Under the pieces are notes generated by a model. The model was not told where the DNA came from, made no database searches, and worked only from the letters and a program-made list of their open reading frames with translations. Made by a program: the position numbers and the translations under genes. From contig CAZKQJ010000026.1 in NCBI GenBank assembly GCA_964554875.1, positions 4,030 to 68,029 on the forward strand: a stretch of DNA of 64,000 bases, in the 5' to 3' direction. Below are positions 33,266 through 41,461 of this stretch, one piece after another (positions within the stretch are counted from its first letter, which is position 1; every line of letters begins with the position of its first letter). Source of the stretch: Marispirochaeta sp964554875 (GTDB lineage Bacteria; Spirochaetota; Spirochaetia; JC444; Marispirochaetaceae).

Positions 33266-35362
33266 ATGCAGAGAGTTTTTACGTCCTTCAGACTGTGTAT
33301 TATTGGATTTTTTCTTCTTTTTCCCCTTGCTGTGCATGCCGGCCCTGCATCCAGGGTACTGGGTATCCACTCTTACCATGCGGGCTTCTTCTGGACCGAA
33401 GCCATTCATGCAGGAATCATCAGGACTTTTGAATCCGCGGAAACGGAACATCAGCTGTTTTTCGAATACCTCGATGCAAAAAGAATTCCCCCCCAGGTTT
33501 TCTCATCCCGTTTTGCCGGGTATTTGAAGGAGAAATATTCCGACCTCGATTTTGATATGATCATCGTCAGCGATGACGATGCCCTGCGATTCGTTCTTGA
33601 GTACCGTACAGAGCTGTTCCCGGAAACACCGGTCGTCTTCTGCGGTATAAACAATATCGATTCCTACCTCCCCGGTCTGCCCTCCGGGTTTACCGGAATC
33701 GCCGAGGATTTCGATCTTGCCAGAAATCTCGATCTCATCGAAAGGCTTCACGGAATGGGTACAACCGTTGCTGTTGTGGCGGATTCAACTGTCTCGGGGA
33801 GCGAGAATACCCGTCTTCTTCTTGACCGGATCAATGACCCCCGGAACCAGGGGCTGGAATACGAAGTTTTATTCGGCCATGACGCGGCGGAAATCAGAAG
33901 AAGATTGAGCCGGCTGCCCGAAGACACGGTCATTTTCAACCTGGGATACTGGCAGGAGAAAAACGGCAAACCCCTGAGCGACAGGGAAGGCATATCCCTG
34001 CTCACGGAGACCGGCTTGCCGGTATATACCGCCTGGGACGTGGCGATCCGCTTTGGCACTGTCGGAGGCATGGCCCTGGATGTGGGAGATCAGGGAGCGG
34101 CCGCCAGCGAAATGGCCCTCCGGATTCTTTCCGGGGAGGACCCGGATCGGCTTCCAGTCCGGAGAGCCCCCCGGATTCGTCCGGTATTCGATTACCAGGC
34201 CATGAAGAGGCACAGTATCCCCATCGGCAGGCTCCCTTCCGGTTCGACCATTATCAACCGGCCTGATACCATCTACTTCCGTTATCCGCTTGCCTTTACA
34301 GGCGTACTCATTGTCTTTGCAGCTCTTACAGGGCTTGTTCTGCTTCTGGGATTGAATATCGGAAAGCGGAAACAGGCGGAATCCCTGTTCTACTCGCTTT
34401 TCAACAACGCTCCGGATGTGATTATTCTTTTCAGTCCCTCGGGTAAAATCCTTATTGCCAACAAGGCTGTTGAAAACTTTTACGGATACTCCGTTGAGGA
34501 GATACGGAAACTGACCATACAGGAGCTGGATACTCCGGAATACGCAGCGGAATTTGACAGGCGGGTTCATGAGATCCTTACCCTGGACACAAGAATCTAC
34601 GAGGTCCATCATCGCAGCAGGGACGGTCGGGTACTGGAGTTTGAAAGCAGGGTTTCCAAAGTCAATTACCAGGGTAAAACCGCGATTCTGACCATCCTCA
34701 GGAACATCAATGAACGGAACCGGAACCAGCGCTATCTCGAGGAATCCCTTCGGAAGAACGAACTCCTTCTGCGGGAGGTCCATCACCGGGTAAAGAACAA
34801 TCTGCAGATTATCATCAGCCTGCTGAGGCTTCAAACGGACCGGGTCCGGGATCCTGCAAGCATGTCCATGCTCAACGACAGCAGACAGAGGATCAATGCC
34901 ATAGCTGCGGTCCATGAACTCCTGTACCAGTCGGAAAACCTGTACAGTATCGAGGCATCGGAGTATCTCGAATCCCTGGTTCATCAGCTCGCAAGCGCCC
35001 ACAGCGGATCGGGAAGAATCGACTTTTCCCTGAATATGGAAAACCTCAGACTTCACCTGGACGAGGCAATTCCACTTGGTATAATTATCACCGAATTCGT
35101 GAGCAACAGTATCAAATACGGAAGTACCAATGGAGAATGCCGCTTCAGCCTCTCCCTTTTCCGCAGCGGCGAGTGCGCTGTGCTTGAATATGAAGACCGG
35201 GGTCCGGGATTCGATTTTGATATAAAGAACCAGGATACCCTGGGATTTCTCCTGGTGAACAACCTGGCTCAGCAGCTGAAGGGAAGACTGGATCACGACG
35301 GGAAGAGCGGTTTTACTCTCCGTTTTCCTTTGCGGGATATGGAGAATCCCTCAGATTTCTGA
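33266..35362 (+). CDS. Sensor histidine kinase with a periplasmic binding-protein sensor and PAS domain
   Basis: 698 residues. A signal peptide (1-25), a periplasmic ABC substrate-binding-like sensor (about 30-310), one membrane segment (about 340-365), PAS domain (about 380-495), HisKA_2 with His in REVHHRVKNNLQIIISLLRLQ, and HATPase with N box EFVSNSIKYG and DRGPGF. The kinase class (HisKA_2/HWE-like) often works with general stress or two-component regulators. No response regulator is adjacent, so the partner is unknown. The 3' end lies five bases from the convergent thyX stop. Confidence 0.88.
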   Translation: MQRVFTSFRLCIIGFFLLFPLAVHAGPASRVLGIHSYHAGFFWTEAIHAGIIRTFESAETEHQLFFEYLDAKRIPPQVFSSRFAGYLKEKYSDLDFDMIIVSDDDALRFVLEYRTELFPETPVVFCGINNIDSYLPGLPSGFTGIAEDFDLARNLDLIERLHGMGTTVAVVADSTVSGSENTRLLLDRINDPRNQGLEYEVLFGHDAAEIRRRLSRLPEDTVIFNLGYWQEKNGKPLSDREGISLLTETGLPVYTAWDVAIRFGTVGGMALDVGDQGAAASEMALRILSGEDPDRLPVRRAPRIRPVFDYQAMKRHSIPIGRLPSGSTIINRPDTIYFRYPLAFTGVLIVFAALTGLVLLLGLNIGKRKQAESLFYSLFNNAPDVIILFSPSGKILIANKAVENFYGYSVEEIRKLTIQELDTPEYAAEFDRRVHEILTLDTRIYEVHHRSRDGRVLEFESRVSKVNYQGKTAILTILRNINERNRNQRYLEESLRKNELLLREVHHRVKNNLQIIISLLRLQTDRVRDPASMSMLNDSRQRINAIAAVHELLYQSENLYSIEASEYLESLVHQLASAHSGSGRIDFSLNMENLRLHLDEAIPLGIIITEFVSNSIKYGSTNGECRFSLSLFRSGECAVLEYEDRGPGFDFDIKNQDTLGFLLVNNLAQQLKGRLDHDGKSGFTLRFPLRDMENPSDF

Positions 35363-35367
35363 CAGGA

Positions 35368-36204
35368 TTACACCTCGCTTCCTTTCTCGAGCTTTGACAG
35401 AAAAAGCACCGCCGCTCTGCCTTCCAATCCATGATTCTCTCCCCGAAGCATCCGGCGCAGAGCCTCAAGTTCCTGGGCGGAGAAGCGGGCACTGCCATAG
35501 ATGTGGGACCTGAAGGCCTCACAGGCCATGGGGGCCACAATCTCGGCAATGGAGAGTACGACCTCGGCATACAGGCGGATTTCCCGCTGGGCGTGGGGGT
35601 CGAGACGCAGTTTGAGGAAGTGAAAAAGATTGTGCAAGTCCATCTGCCAGTACCATTCGGTGTAGAGACTCAAGGGAAGATTGACCCGTGCCAGCTCCCG
35701 CGCAAGCCCCTGTTCAATCAGGCCGGAATACTCGGTATACGCCCTCCTCTGACCTTCCGTGAGTATTCCCCGGATTCTTTCCGCCTCGTCAAGCGGGAGG
35801 GCTTCTTCCTGACGTCCCTGCCGGTTGTTCTCGCTCTGAGCGGAAACATTCTCCGGAGCGGGTACGTAAAACTCATCCTTCATAATGGAGTAGCGGCCGG
35901 AGATCTCGTTCAGCCGGGCCGTCCTGTGACGTATCCACTGCCGGGCCACGAAGATGGGCATCTTTACATGAAAGGTAAGAACCACCTGCTCAAAGGGGCT
36001 TGTATGCTCGTTCCGGAGCAGGTAGGCGATCAGCCCTTTGTCCTGGCGATAGCTTTTGGTACCGGCACCGTAGCTTACCCGGGCGGCCTGCACGATCCGC
36101 TCATCCCCTCCCAAATAGTCAACCAGCCGGACAAAGCCTTTATCCAGCACAGGGAATTCCCTGTCCAGAATCGCGTCGGCTTCAGGTACAATGCAACGGG
36201 CCAT
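35368..36204 (-). CDS. thyX: Flavin-dependent thymidylate synthase ThyX
   Basis: 278 residues. The ThyX signature RHRTARLNEISGRY (family RHRxxSxNxxSxRY with Ala in place of the first Ser) and SYGAGTKS are present. It converts dUMP to dTMP using methylene-tetrahydrofolate, FAD and NADPH, without producing dihydrofolate. This fits folate genes at 57574-59830. ATG at 36204 with GAGG seven bases upstream is preferred to an in-frame start at 36240. Confidence 0.96.
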   Translation of the reverse strand: MARCIVPEADAILDREFPVLDKGFVRLVDYLGGDERIVQAARVSYGAGTKSYRQDKGLIAYLLRNEHTSPFEQVVLTFHVKMPIFVARQWIRHRTARLNEISGRYSIMKDEFYVPAPENVSAQSENNRQGRQEEALPLDEAERIRGILTEGQRRAYTEYSGLIEQGLARELARVNLPLSLYTEWYWQMDLHNLFHFLKLRLDPHAQREIRLYAEVVLSIAEIVAPMACEAFRSHIYGSARFSAQELEALRRMLRGENHGLEGRAAVLFLSKLEKGSEV

Positions 36205-36238
36205 AATAATCCTCGGTAAATATGAAATCTTGACCACC

Positions 36239-36267
36239 ACTATACAGAAAAGCGCTTCAAATCACAA
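36239..36267 (-). promoter_or_regulatory. Promoter of thyX
   Basis: On the minus strand TTGTGA (36267-36262), 17 bases, TATAGT (36244-36239). The thyX ATG is at 36204. Confidence 0.55.
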
Positions 36268-36280
36268 TCTCTTCCTGATT

Positions 36281-36308
36281 TTGCTTTTCTCGGAAGCCAG
36301 TCTACAGT
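36281..36308 (+). promoter_or_regulatory. Promoter of slyD
   Basis: TTGCTT (36281-36286), 16 bases, TACAGT (36303-36308). The leader contains AAGGAG at 36321-36326 before the ATG at 36333. Confidence 0.5.
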
Positions 36309-36313
36309 AGACT
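36299..36313. promoter_or_regulatory. Perfect 15-base palindrome over the slyD -10 box
   Basis: AGTCTAC and GTAGACT flank a single A. The element covers the whole -10 box, an ideal place for a repressor. The core CTACAGTAGAC also occurs over the marC -10 box (45099-45109). Confidence 0.4.
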
Positions 36314-36332
36314 AAAGCACAAGGAGTTTTTC

Positions 36333-36812
36333 ATGAAGATTGCACAGGATACAGTTGTTTTTCTAGACTACGTTCTCAACGACAGTGACGGAAACCTGTT
36401 GGAGAAGAGCGACAGTGAAGAAAACTTCGCCTATCTCCACGGCTACGGCCAGCTTCCAGCAAAACTCGAGGAGGCCCTGGAGGGCAAAGAGGCCGGTGCC
36501 AGGGTCAAGGTAAATCTGAGCCCGGAAGAAGGCTTCGGCGACCGGGATGAAAACCAGATTATCTCCGTTCCCCGGGACCGCTTTCCCGAGGACGAGGAGA
36601 TCGTCACGGGTCTTCAGGTCGAGGCGGAAACGGACAACGGTCACCAGGTCTTTACGATAATCGATATTCAGGACGGTACGGTAACCCTGGACGGGAACCA
36701 CCCCTACGCCGGGGTCGATCTGGACTTCGACGTAACTGTCAGCCAGGTGCGCGCCGCCACGGAAGAGGAGCTTGATCACGGACATGTCCATACCGGGGAC
36801 CATCATCATTAG
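36333..36812 (+). CDS. slyD: FKBP-type peptidyl-prolyl isomerase, SlyD-like
   Basis: 159 residues: FKBP domain split by an insert-in-flap chaperone domain, with SlyD hallmarks VVFLDYVLNDSDGNLLE, YLHGYGQLPAKLEEALEG and SPEEGFGDRD, and a short His-rich tail (HGHVHTGDHHH) likely to bind Ni or Zn. It assists protein folding and, in relatives, nickel delivery. AAGGAG precedes the ATG. Confidence 0.92.
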   Translation: MKIAQDTVVFLDYVLNDSDGNLLEKSDSEENFAYLHGYGQLPAKLEEALEGKEAGARVKVNLSPEEGFGDRDENQIISVPRDRFPEDEEIVTGLQVEAETDNGHQVFTIIDIQDGTVTLDGNHPYAGVDLDFDVTVSQVRAATEEELDHGHVHTGDHHH

Positions 36813-36824
36813 AAGGCGGCAGGT

Positions 36825-37967
36825 ATGGTCGCCCTCGGAATTACCGCCCTCTACGTATTTTTACCCCTGGGGATTGTAATATTTGTCGAGTCATCTTCAC
36901 TAGTCCGCAAGGTCCGCCCCATCATTCTCTGCTATATTGCGGGAATACTGATCGGCAACAGCGGACTGCTGCCGGCGGGGAGTTTTCCTGTGCTGGACGC
37001 AATCTCCACCGTAACGGTGGCCCTGTCCCTGCCCCTGATGCTCATCTCGCTGGACCTCTCGCGCTGGCGGGATCTGACGGGAAAAGCGGGGCTCTCCATG
37101 GCCTTTGCCTTTATTGCCATCATGGTTTCCTCCGCCGTCTGCTTTCTGCTTTTCAGATCCAGGATAGATGAGAGCGCAAAGATCGCCGGGCTTCTGGTGG
37201 GCGTGTATACCGGGGGCACCCCGAACATGGCGGCCCTTCAGCGGGCGCTGCAGGTGAACACCGAAAGCTATCTGGCCGTTCATACCGCCGACGTTCTTGT
37301 GGGGGGAGTTTATCTGCTCTTCCTGCTTAGCCTGGGCCGGAGAATCATACGAAGGATCCTGCCCCGCTACCGGGACAACTACGCCGAAGGCCGGGAGATA
37401 GAACCCCTGTCCCTGAAATCCCTGCAGGCCATGCTGAGCGACAGGGCGGGAAGAAGCGTTCTGGCCTCACTAGGGGTGGCTCTGGGCATCGTTATCCTCG
37501 GAGGCGCCTTCTCCCTGCCCTTCAGCGGAGAGGCCTCCACCCTGGCCGCCATCCTGGGGATAAGCAGCATTGCCATTGCGGTCTCCTTTATCCCCCGGAT
37601 CAGGAATCTTCCCCACAGCTTCAAGATCGGGGAATATGTCATCCTCGTGTTCTGCGCCGCCGTTGGTTCCATGGCGGATTTTGCGCAACTGCTGACGGCG
37701 ATACCCCCGGTCCTGGGCTACGTTACTGCAGCCCTGGGTATTTCCATAGCGATTCACCTGCTCCTGTGCCGCATATTCGGCGTCGACGCCGACACGATGA
37801 TGATAACCTCCACTTCGGCTATCTACTCTCCGCCCTTTGTCTCCGCGATAGCAATTTCCCTGAACAACCGGAACCTGATCTTTCCGGGAATCACCACCGG
37901 GATCATCGGTTATGCCGCCGGCAACTACCTGGGAGTACTCCTGGCACGACTGCTCTCCCTGGTCTGA
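36825..37967 (+). CDS. DUF819-family membrane transporter
   Basis: 380 residues with about 10 membrane segments and the DUF819 (YjcL-like) features GVYTGGTPNMAALQ and TSTSAIYSPPFVSA. The family resembles gluconate or sodium-dependent carriers; substrate unknown. It follows slyD by 12 bases and may share its promoter. The convergent chemoreceptor ends 12 bases downstream. Confidence 0.85.
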   Translation: MVALGITALYVFLPLGIVIFVESSSLVRKVRPIILCYIAGILIGNSGLLPAGSFPVLDAISTVTVALSLPLMLISLDLSRWRDLTGKAGLSMAFAFIAIMVSSAVCFLLFRSRIDESAKIAGLLVGVYTGGTPNMAALQRALQVNTESYLAVHTADVLVGGVYLLFLLSLGRRIIRRILPRYRDNYAEGREIEPLSLKSLQAMLSDRAGRSVLASLGVALGIVILGGAFSLPFSGEASTLAAILGISSIAIAVSFIPRIRNLPHSFKIGEYVILVFCAAVGSMADFAQLLTAIPPVLGYVTAALGISIAIHLLLCRIFGVDADTMMITSTSAIYSPPFVSAIAISLNNRNLIFPGITTGIIGYAAGNYLGVLLARLLSLV

Positions 37968-37979
37968 GGAACCGGGGAA

Positions 37980-40040
37980 TCACTCCTCCTCTCCGGGAGC
38001 TTCCAGCAGCATTTTCCCTGCGGACAGCTTGAACTGGGAGATAAGTTTGCGCAGCTCGTCGGCCTGTCCGGCAAGTTCTTCGGCGGCGGATGCACTCTCC
38101 TCCGCAGAGGCGGTATTTGCCTGGGTTACCTCATCGATCTGCTCCACCCCTCCGGTTATCTGATTGAGCCCCTGGGCCTGCTCCCTGCTGGCCGAGCTTA
38201 TTTCGTCAAGGAAAGAGGCCACCTTCTCTATACCCCCTACGATCCTGACAAGCTGTTCAGCCGTATCGTTTACCAGCTTGTCGCCTGCGGATATCCTCTC
38301 CAGGGAGTCATCGACAATGGTCTCAGTTTCCCGTACCGCTTCGGCACTGCGGTTGGCCAGATTGCGAACCTCGTTGGCTACTACGGCGAAACCCCGACCG
38401 TACTTGCCCGCCCGGGCAGCCTCCACATTTGCATTCAAGGCAAGAAGATTAATCTGGAAGGCGATATCGTCAATTACCTTGACCACCTTCTTTATCTCCC
38501 CGGACCCGAGATTAATCTGCTGCATGGCCTGGACAAGTTCTTCCATGAAGCGGTTGCCGGAAACAGCGCTGTCCCTGGCTTCGTTGGCCAGGCTGCTGGC
38601 TTCCGCCGCGCTGGCGGCATTCTGCGATGCCTGCCCGTTGATCTCGGTTATGGAGGAGGATATCTCCTCCAGGGAACTTGCCTGCTCCGTCGCTCCCTGG
38701 GAAAGGTCCTGACTGGCCATGCTTACCTGGTCCGCCCCCTGGGCTACCTGATCGATGGCCTGCTGAATCTGACGCAGCACCGATGAAAGCGACTCCTGCA
38801 TGCGAATCATTGAGGCCCCCAGGGCATCGGCATCACCAGCCTTTTTAATCTGCCGGGAAAAATCGCCCCCGGAAATAATCTCCAGGGAATCCGATTTTTC
38901 CTTCAGGGCTGCTACCATCTCCAATACGGAGCGGTAGACCCCCTCCGTCCGGTCAATGGCTGCCAGATCAATCCTCAGGTCTCCCTCGGCGACCCGTCCG
39001 GCTATCCGTTCCAGTACCGATGGATCCTCTCCCAGCTGTCTCAGGATAGCGGAGGTGGTAAAAACCGCCAGGAAAAGTCCTGCCAGAAGCGCCGCCAGGG
39101 CTATGACGATAACGGTGATAATTATTTGTCGTACCTGCTCCTCCATGGACTGCTGGGCGCTCTCCGCCCTCCCTTCGAAGTATGCAACCAGACCGGCCAG
39201 GGCTTCCTGGGTATCCTGAAGGGCCGGGATCGTTTCGGTATTAAAGACTTCCAGGGCTGCCTGCTGACCCGCGGCCAGCTCCTGCAGATATGCCATTGTG
39301 CGGTTCTTGCTGTTCCGCAGATTATCCAGAGTCGGCAGGACATTCTGGCTGTAGATCCGCCGGGCGCCTGCAAGATCTCCCTGGTCGAGGGACAGGAGAA
39401 TCTCCTCCGCGAAGCTGTGCAGATTATTGTGAGGCGCTTCCCAGCGAGCCAGGAGCTCTGCAAAATTCGGGTCCTCCGGAGAAAATCCTTCGTACCACGT
39501 GCCGAAACCGCAGCGCCGGGGATCGGTTTCTCCTGTAAAATCCGTCCCCATCATGACGGCATAATTCAGGTCCTTCACCCATTCAAGGTGATCGATCCAG
39601 GCATTCTCAAGAATCAGCATCAGGGACTGGTCGAATTCCACATATATCCTGTCAATCTCGATGGCTGTTTTGTGCAGGCGCTCATGGGGAGGTTTTATAC
39701 CGGCAATGAGACGCTCCAGTTCGGGATCAGCGGCCATCTCCTCCTCCAGACTTTCACCATAGATCCACTCCCCCAGGCTGCATCTGTGCCAGTCGGTCTC
39801 CACAGTCAACTCCAGGATATCCTCCAGCAGAAAGAGATCACTCACATCGCTGACCCACTTCAGGTGATCAATCTCCCTGGAAAGAGCAAAGGCACGGTTG
39901 CTGTTCTCCCGAACCGCTTCCCGCCCAAGGTCGGCCACATCACTGAAGCGAAAAATACTCAATACCGAAACTGCACTGATCAGGAGTATCATCACCAGAA
40001 AACCGAGTATAAGCCTGAGCCGCAAACTCATCCTTTTCAT
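37980..40040 (-). CDS. Methyl-accepting chemotaxis protein with two CZB-like motifs
   Basis: 686 residues. One membrane segment (about 8-29), a periplasmic helical domain (30-305), a second membrane segment (about 307-335), HAMP and the conserved signalling hairpin with tip sequence INLLALNANVEAARAGK. The periplasmic part contains two copies of the H-x(n)-C-x-x-G-x-W-x(n)-H-x3-H pattern of chemoreceptor zinc-binding (CZB) domains: His59/Cys87/His119/His123 and His151/Cys177/His204/His208. CZB domains are normally cytoplasmic and single. It probably senses zinc, or an oxidant acting on a zinc-bound cysteine. It follows yghO by 12 bases with GGGGGGA before its ATG. Confidence 0.9.
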   Translation of the reverse strand: MKRMSLRLRLILGFLVMILLISAVSVLSIFRFSDVADLGREAVRENSNRAFALSREIDHLKWVSDVSDLFLLEDILELTVETDWHRCSLGEWIYGESLEEEMAADPELERLIAGIKPPHERLHKTAIEIDRIYVEFDQSLMLILENAWIDHLEWVKDLNYAVMMGTDFTGETDPRRCGFGTWYEGFSPEDPNFAELLARWEAPHNNLHSFAEEILLSLDQGDLAGARRIYSQNVLPTLDNLRNSKNRTMAYLQELAAGQQAALEVFNTETIPALQDTQEALAGLVAYFEGRAESAQQSMEEQVRQIIITVIVIALAALLAGLFLAVFTTSAILRQLGEDPSVLERIAGRVAEGDLRIDLAAIDRTEGVYRSVLEMVAALKEKSDSLEIISGGDFSRQIKKAGDADALGASMIRMQESLSSVLRQIQQAIDQVAQGADQVSMASQDLSQGATEQASSLEEISSSITEINGQASQNAASAAEASSLANEARDSAVSGNRFMEELVQAMQQINLGSGEIKKVVKVIDDIAFQINLLALNANVEAARAGKYGRGFAVVANEVRNLANRSAEAVRETETIVDDSLERISAGDKLVNDTAEQLVRIVGGIEKVASFLDEISSASREQAQGLNQITGGVEQIDEVTQANTASAEESASAAEELAGQADELRKLISQFKLSAGKMLLEAPGEEE

Positions 40041-40052
40041 CCATTCCCCCCG

Positions 40053-41189
40053 TTACATCAATTTATAGTAAACCCGGTGGCGCTTGTAGATTTTCGCCCC
40101 CAGGGTCTCAAGATCCGAAAGCATCAGCTCGGTGGTTTCAGCGACCTGGGTAAGGTCCGCCCCCACAAACTCCCGGCCCATCCCGCGGACACTTTTCTCC
40201 AGTGCATGGTACAGGATCGCTGTTCCACCGTTATTACGGTAGCGCGGATGAATCCCCAGGCCATTGATAATCACCCTGGAGGTACGATGTTTTTCCCGGA
40301 GGATGGACCAGAGCTTGAGGGGATTCAGTTTTCCCTTCCCCCGTATAAGAGCTTCGGTGAGGTCCGGAAAGGTGAGCACAAAGCCGGCAAGCTCATCCCC
40401 CTTCCGAATGACCTGGAGAAGCTTCGGGTCCGTTACCAGCATCAGATCGCTGGAGAGTTCCAGAAGCTCCTCTTCGGTAAGGGGAGCGAACTCCTCGTGG
40501 TCCCGCCACGACTCATTATACAGGCGCCCGATCTCCAGCGCCAGGGAGCGCATCTGCCGGCGTGTCCTGATACGGGGCAGGTCGAATCCTCCCCGCTTCA
40601 TGGCGATGGAAGCCACCCGGGAGATCTTTTCCGGTGTCCGGTATGTCCTGGGATCCAGATGGGCGGAGACAAAGTCTTTGTATTTGGTGAAGCCGGCGGA
40701 CTCCAGCAGGCTCTGATAATAGGGATAGTTGTATCCCATCATTGTCATGGCGGGCATCTGGTCGAAGCCCTGGATCAGGATTCCCCCTCCTGCCATGCTG
40801 GAAAAGCCCTGGGGACCTATAAGGCGCGTGAGCCCCCTGCTGCGTGTCCAGTTTTCCGCAAGATCGAAGAGTGCATCAGCAACAGTCTGACTGTTTTCCG
40901 CGTCATAAAAGTAGAACCGGGCGTCCCTGTTGCCCGTATACCTGTTAAAATTGCGGTTTTCAAAAAGACCGATCCGCCCAAGGGGAGTGCCGCCGTGGTA
41001 AGCGACAAAAAACTCCCCGTCGGAATGGCGAAAAAACGGGTTCTTCCGGGCAAAAAGCCTTCGCATGCCCCGGTCAAACCAGGGGACATAGTAGGGACAT
41101 TCCCGATACAGCCTCTTTGGAAAAGCGATAAAATCCCCCGCCTCCCGGCTGCGGGGAGACAGGACACTCCGAATTTCCGTTACTTCCAT
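40053..41189 (-). CDS. YghO-like acetyltransferase-fold protein
   Basis: 378 residues similar to the YghO family: an N-terminal domain (FPKRLYRECPYYVPWFD, FFVAYHGGTPLGRIG) and a GNAT-like C-terminal domain (INGLGIHPRYRNNGGTAILYHALE). The acetyl-CoA loop of typical GNATs reads R-Y-R-N-N-G-G, roughly preserved. Biochemical function is unknown. It has its own promoter ending eight bases before the ATG, with no Shine-Dalgarno sequence, and precedes the chemoreceptor. Confidence 0.75.
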   Translation of the reverse strand: MEVTEIRSVLSPRSREAGDFIAFPKRLYRECPYYVPWFDRGMRRLFARKNPFFRHSDGEFFVAYHGGTPLGRIGLFENRNFNRYTGNRDARFYFYDAENSQTVADALFDLAENWTRSRGLTRLIGPQGFSSMAGGGILIQGFDQMPAMTMMGYNYPYYQSLLESAGFTKYKDFVSAHLDPRTYRTPEKISRVASIAMKRGGFDLPRIRTRRQMRSLALEIGRLYNESWRDHEEFAPLTEEELLELSSDLMLVTDPKLLQVIRKGDELAGFVLTFPDLTEALIRGKGKLNPLKLWSILREKHRTSRVIINGLGIHPRYRNNGGTAILYHALEKSVRGMGREFVGADLTQVAETTELMLSDLETLGAKIYKRHRVYYKLM

Positions 41190-41197
41190 TGGGTCGA

Positions 41198-41226
41198 ATC
41201 ATAATGGAGGAAACATGCAAATTCAA
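41198..41226 (-). promoter_or_regulatory. Promoter of yghO
   Basis: On the minus strand TTGAAT (41226-41221), 17 bases, TATGAT (41203-41198). The ATG at 41189 begins eight bases after the -10 box, so the transcript would have almost no leader. Confidence 0.6.
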
Positions 41227-41238
41227 TATAATAAAGTA

Positions 41239-41439
41239 TCAATAATGCGGTGGCGGCGTGTGGGGCATCTCCTCCCCCCCAAGATCCTGCAGATCCCGCA
41301 CTCTCTGCCCCAGAAGCTCAAGCGTTTTTCTGAGGCGGTCGATCTCCTTCTGTTGAGCTATTACCGTTTCGTTCAGATCCGCCAGGGCGGATTCCTGGTA
41401 GCTCAGCCTGATCTGCAGTTCCAGCAGTCCGTCATCCAT
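41239..41439 (-). CDS. slyX: SlyX-family small coiled-coil protein
   Basis: 66 residues forming a single coiled coil (about 5-50) and ending in the SlyX hallmark PHTPPPHY. Function unknown in all species; in enterobacteria slyX lies next to slyD, which here is 5 kb away. GAGGAG precedes the ATG. It lies 22 bases after the TIGR03545 gene on the same strand. Confidence 0.9.
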   Translation of the reverse strand: MDDGLLELQIRLSYQESALADLNETVIAQQKEIDRLRKTLELLGQRVRDLQDLGGEEMPHTPPPHY

Positions 41440-41461
41440 TCAGAAACTCCTCGTACTCTTC

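Noticed and set aside
33869..35296. 475-codon minus-strand frame opposite the histidine kinase
   Set aside because: Antisense shadow of a clear kinase gene with no recognisable motif.
39126..41204. 692-codon open frame on the plus strand opposite the chemoreceptor and yghO
   Set aside because: It is antisense to two well-supported genes, has no family match, and such long shadow frames are expected in GC-rich coding DNA.
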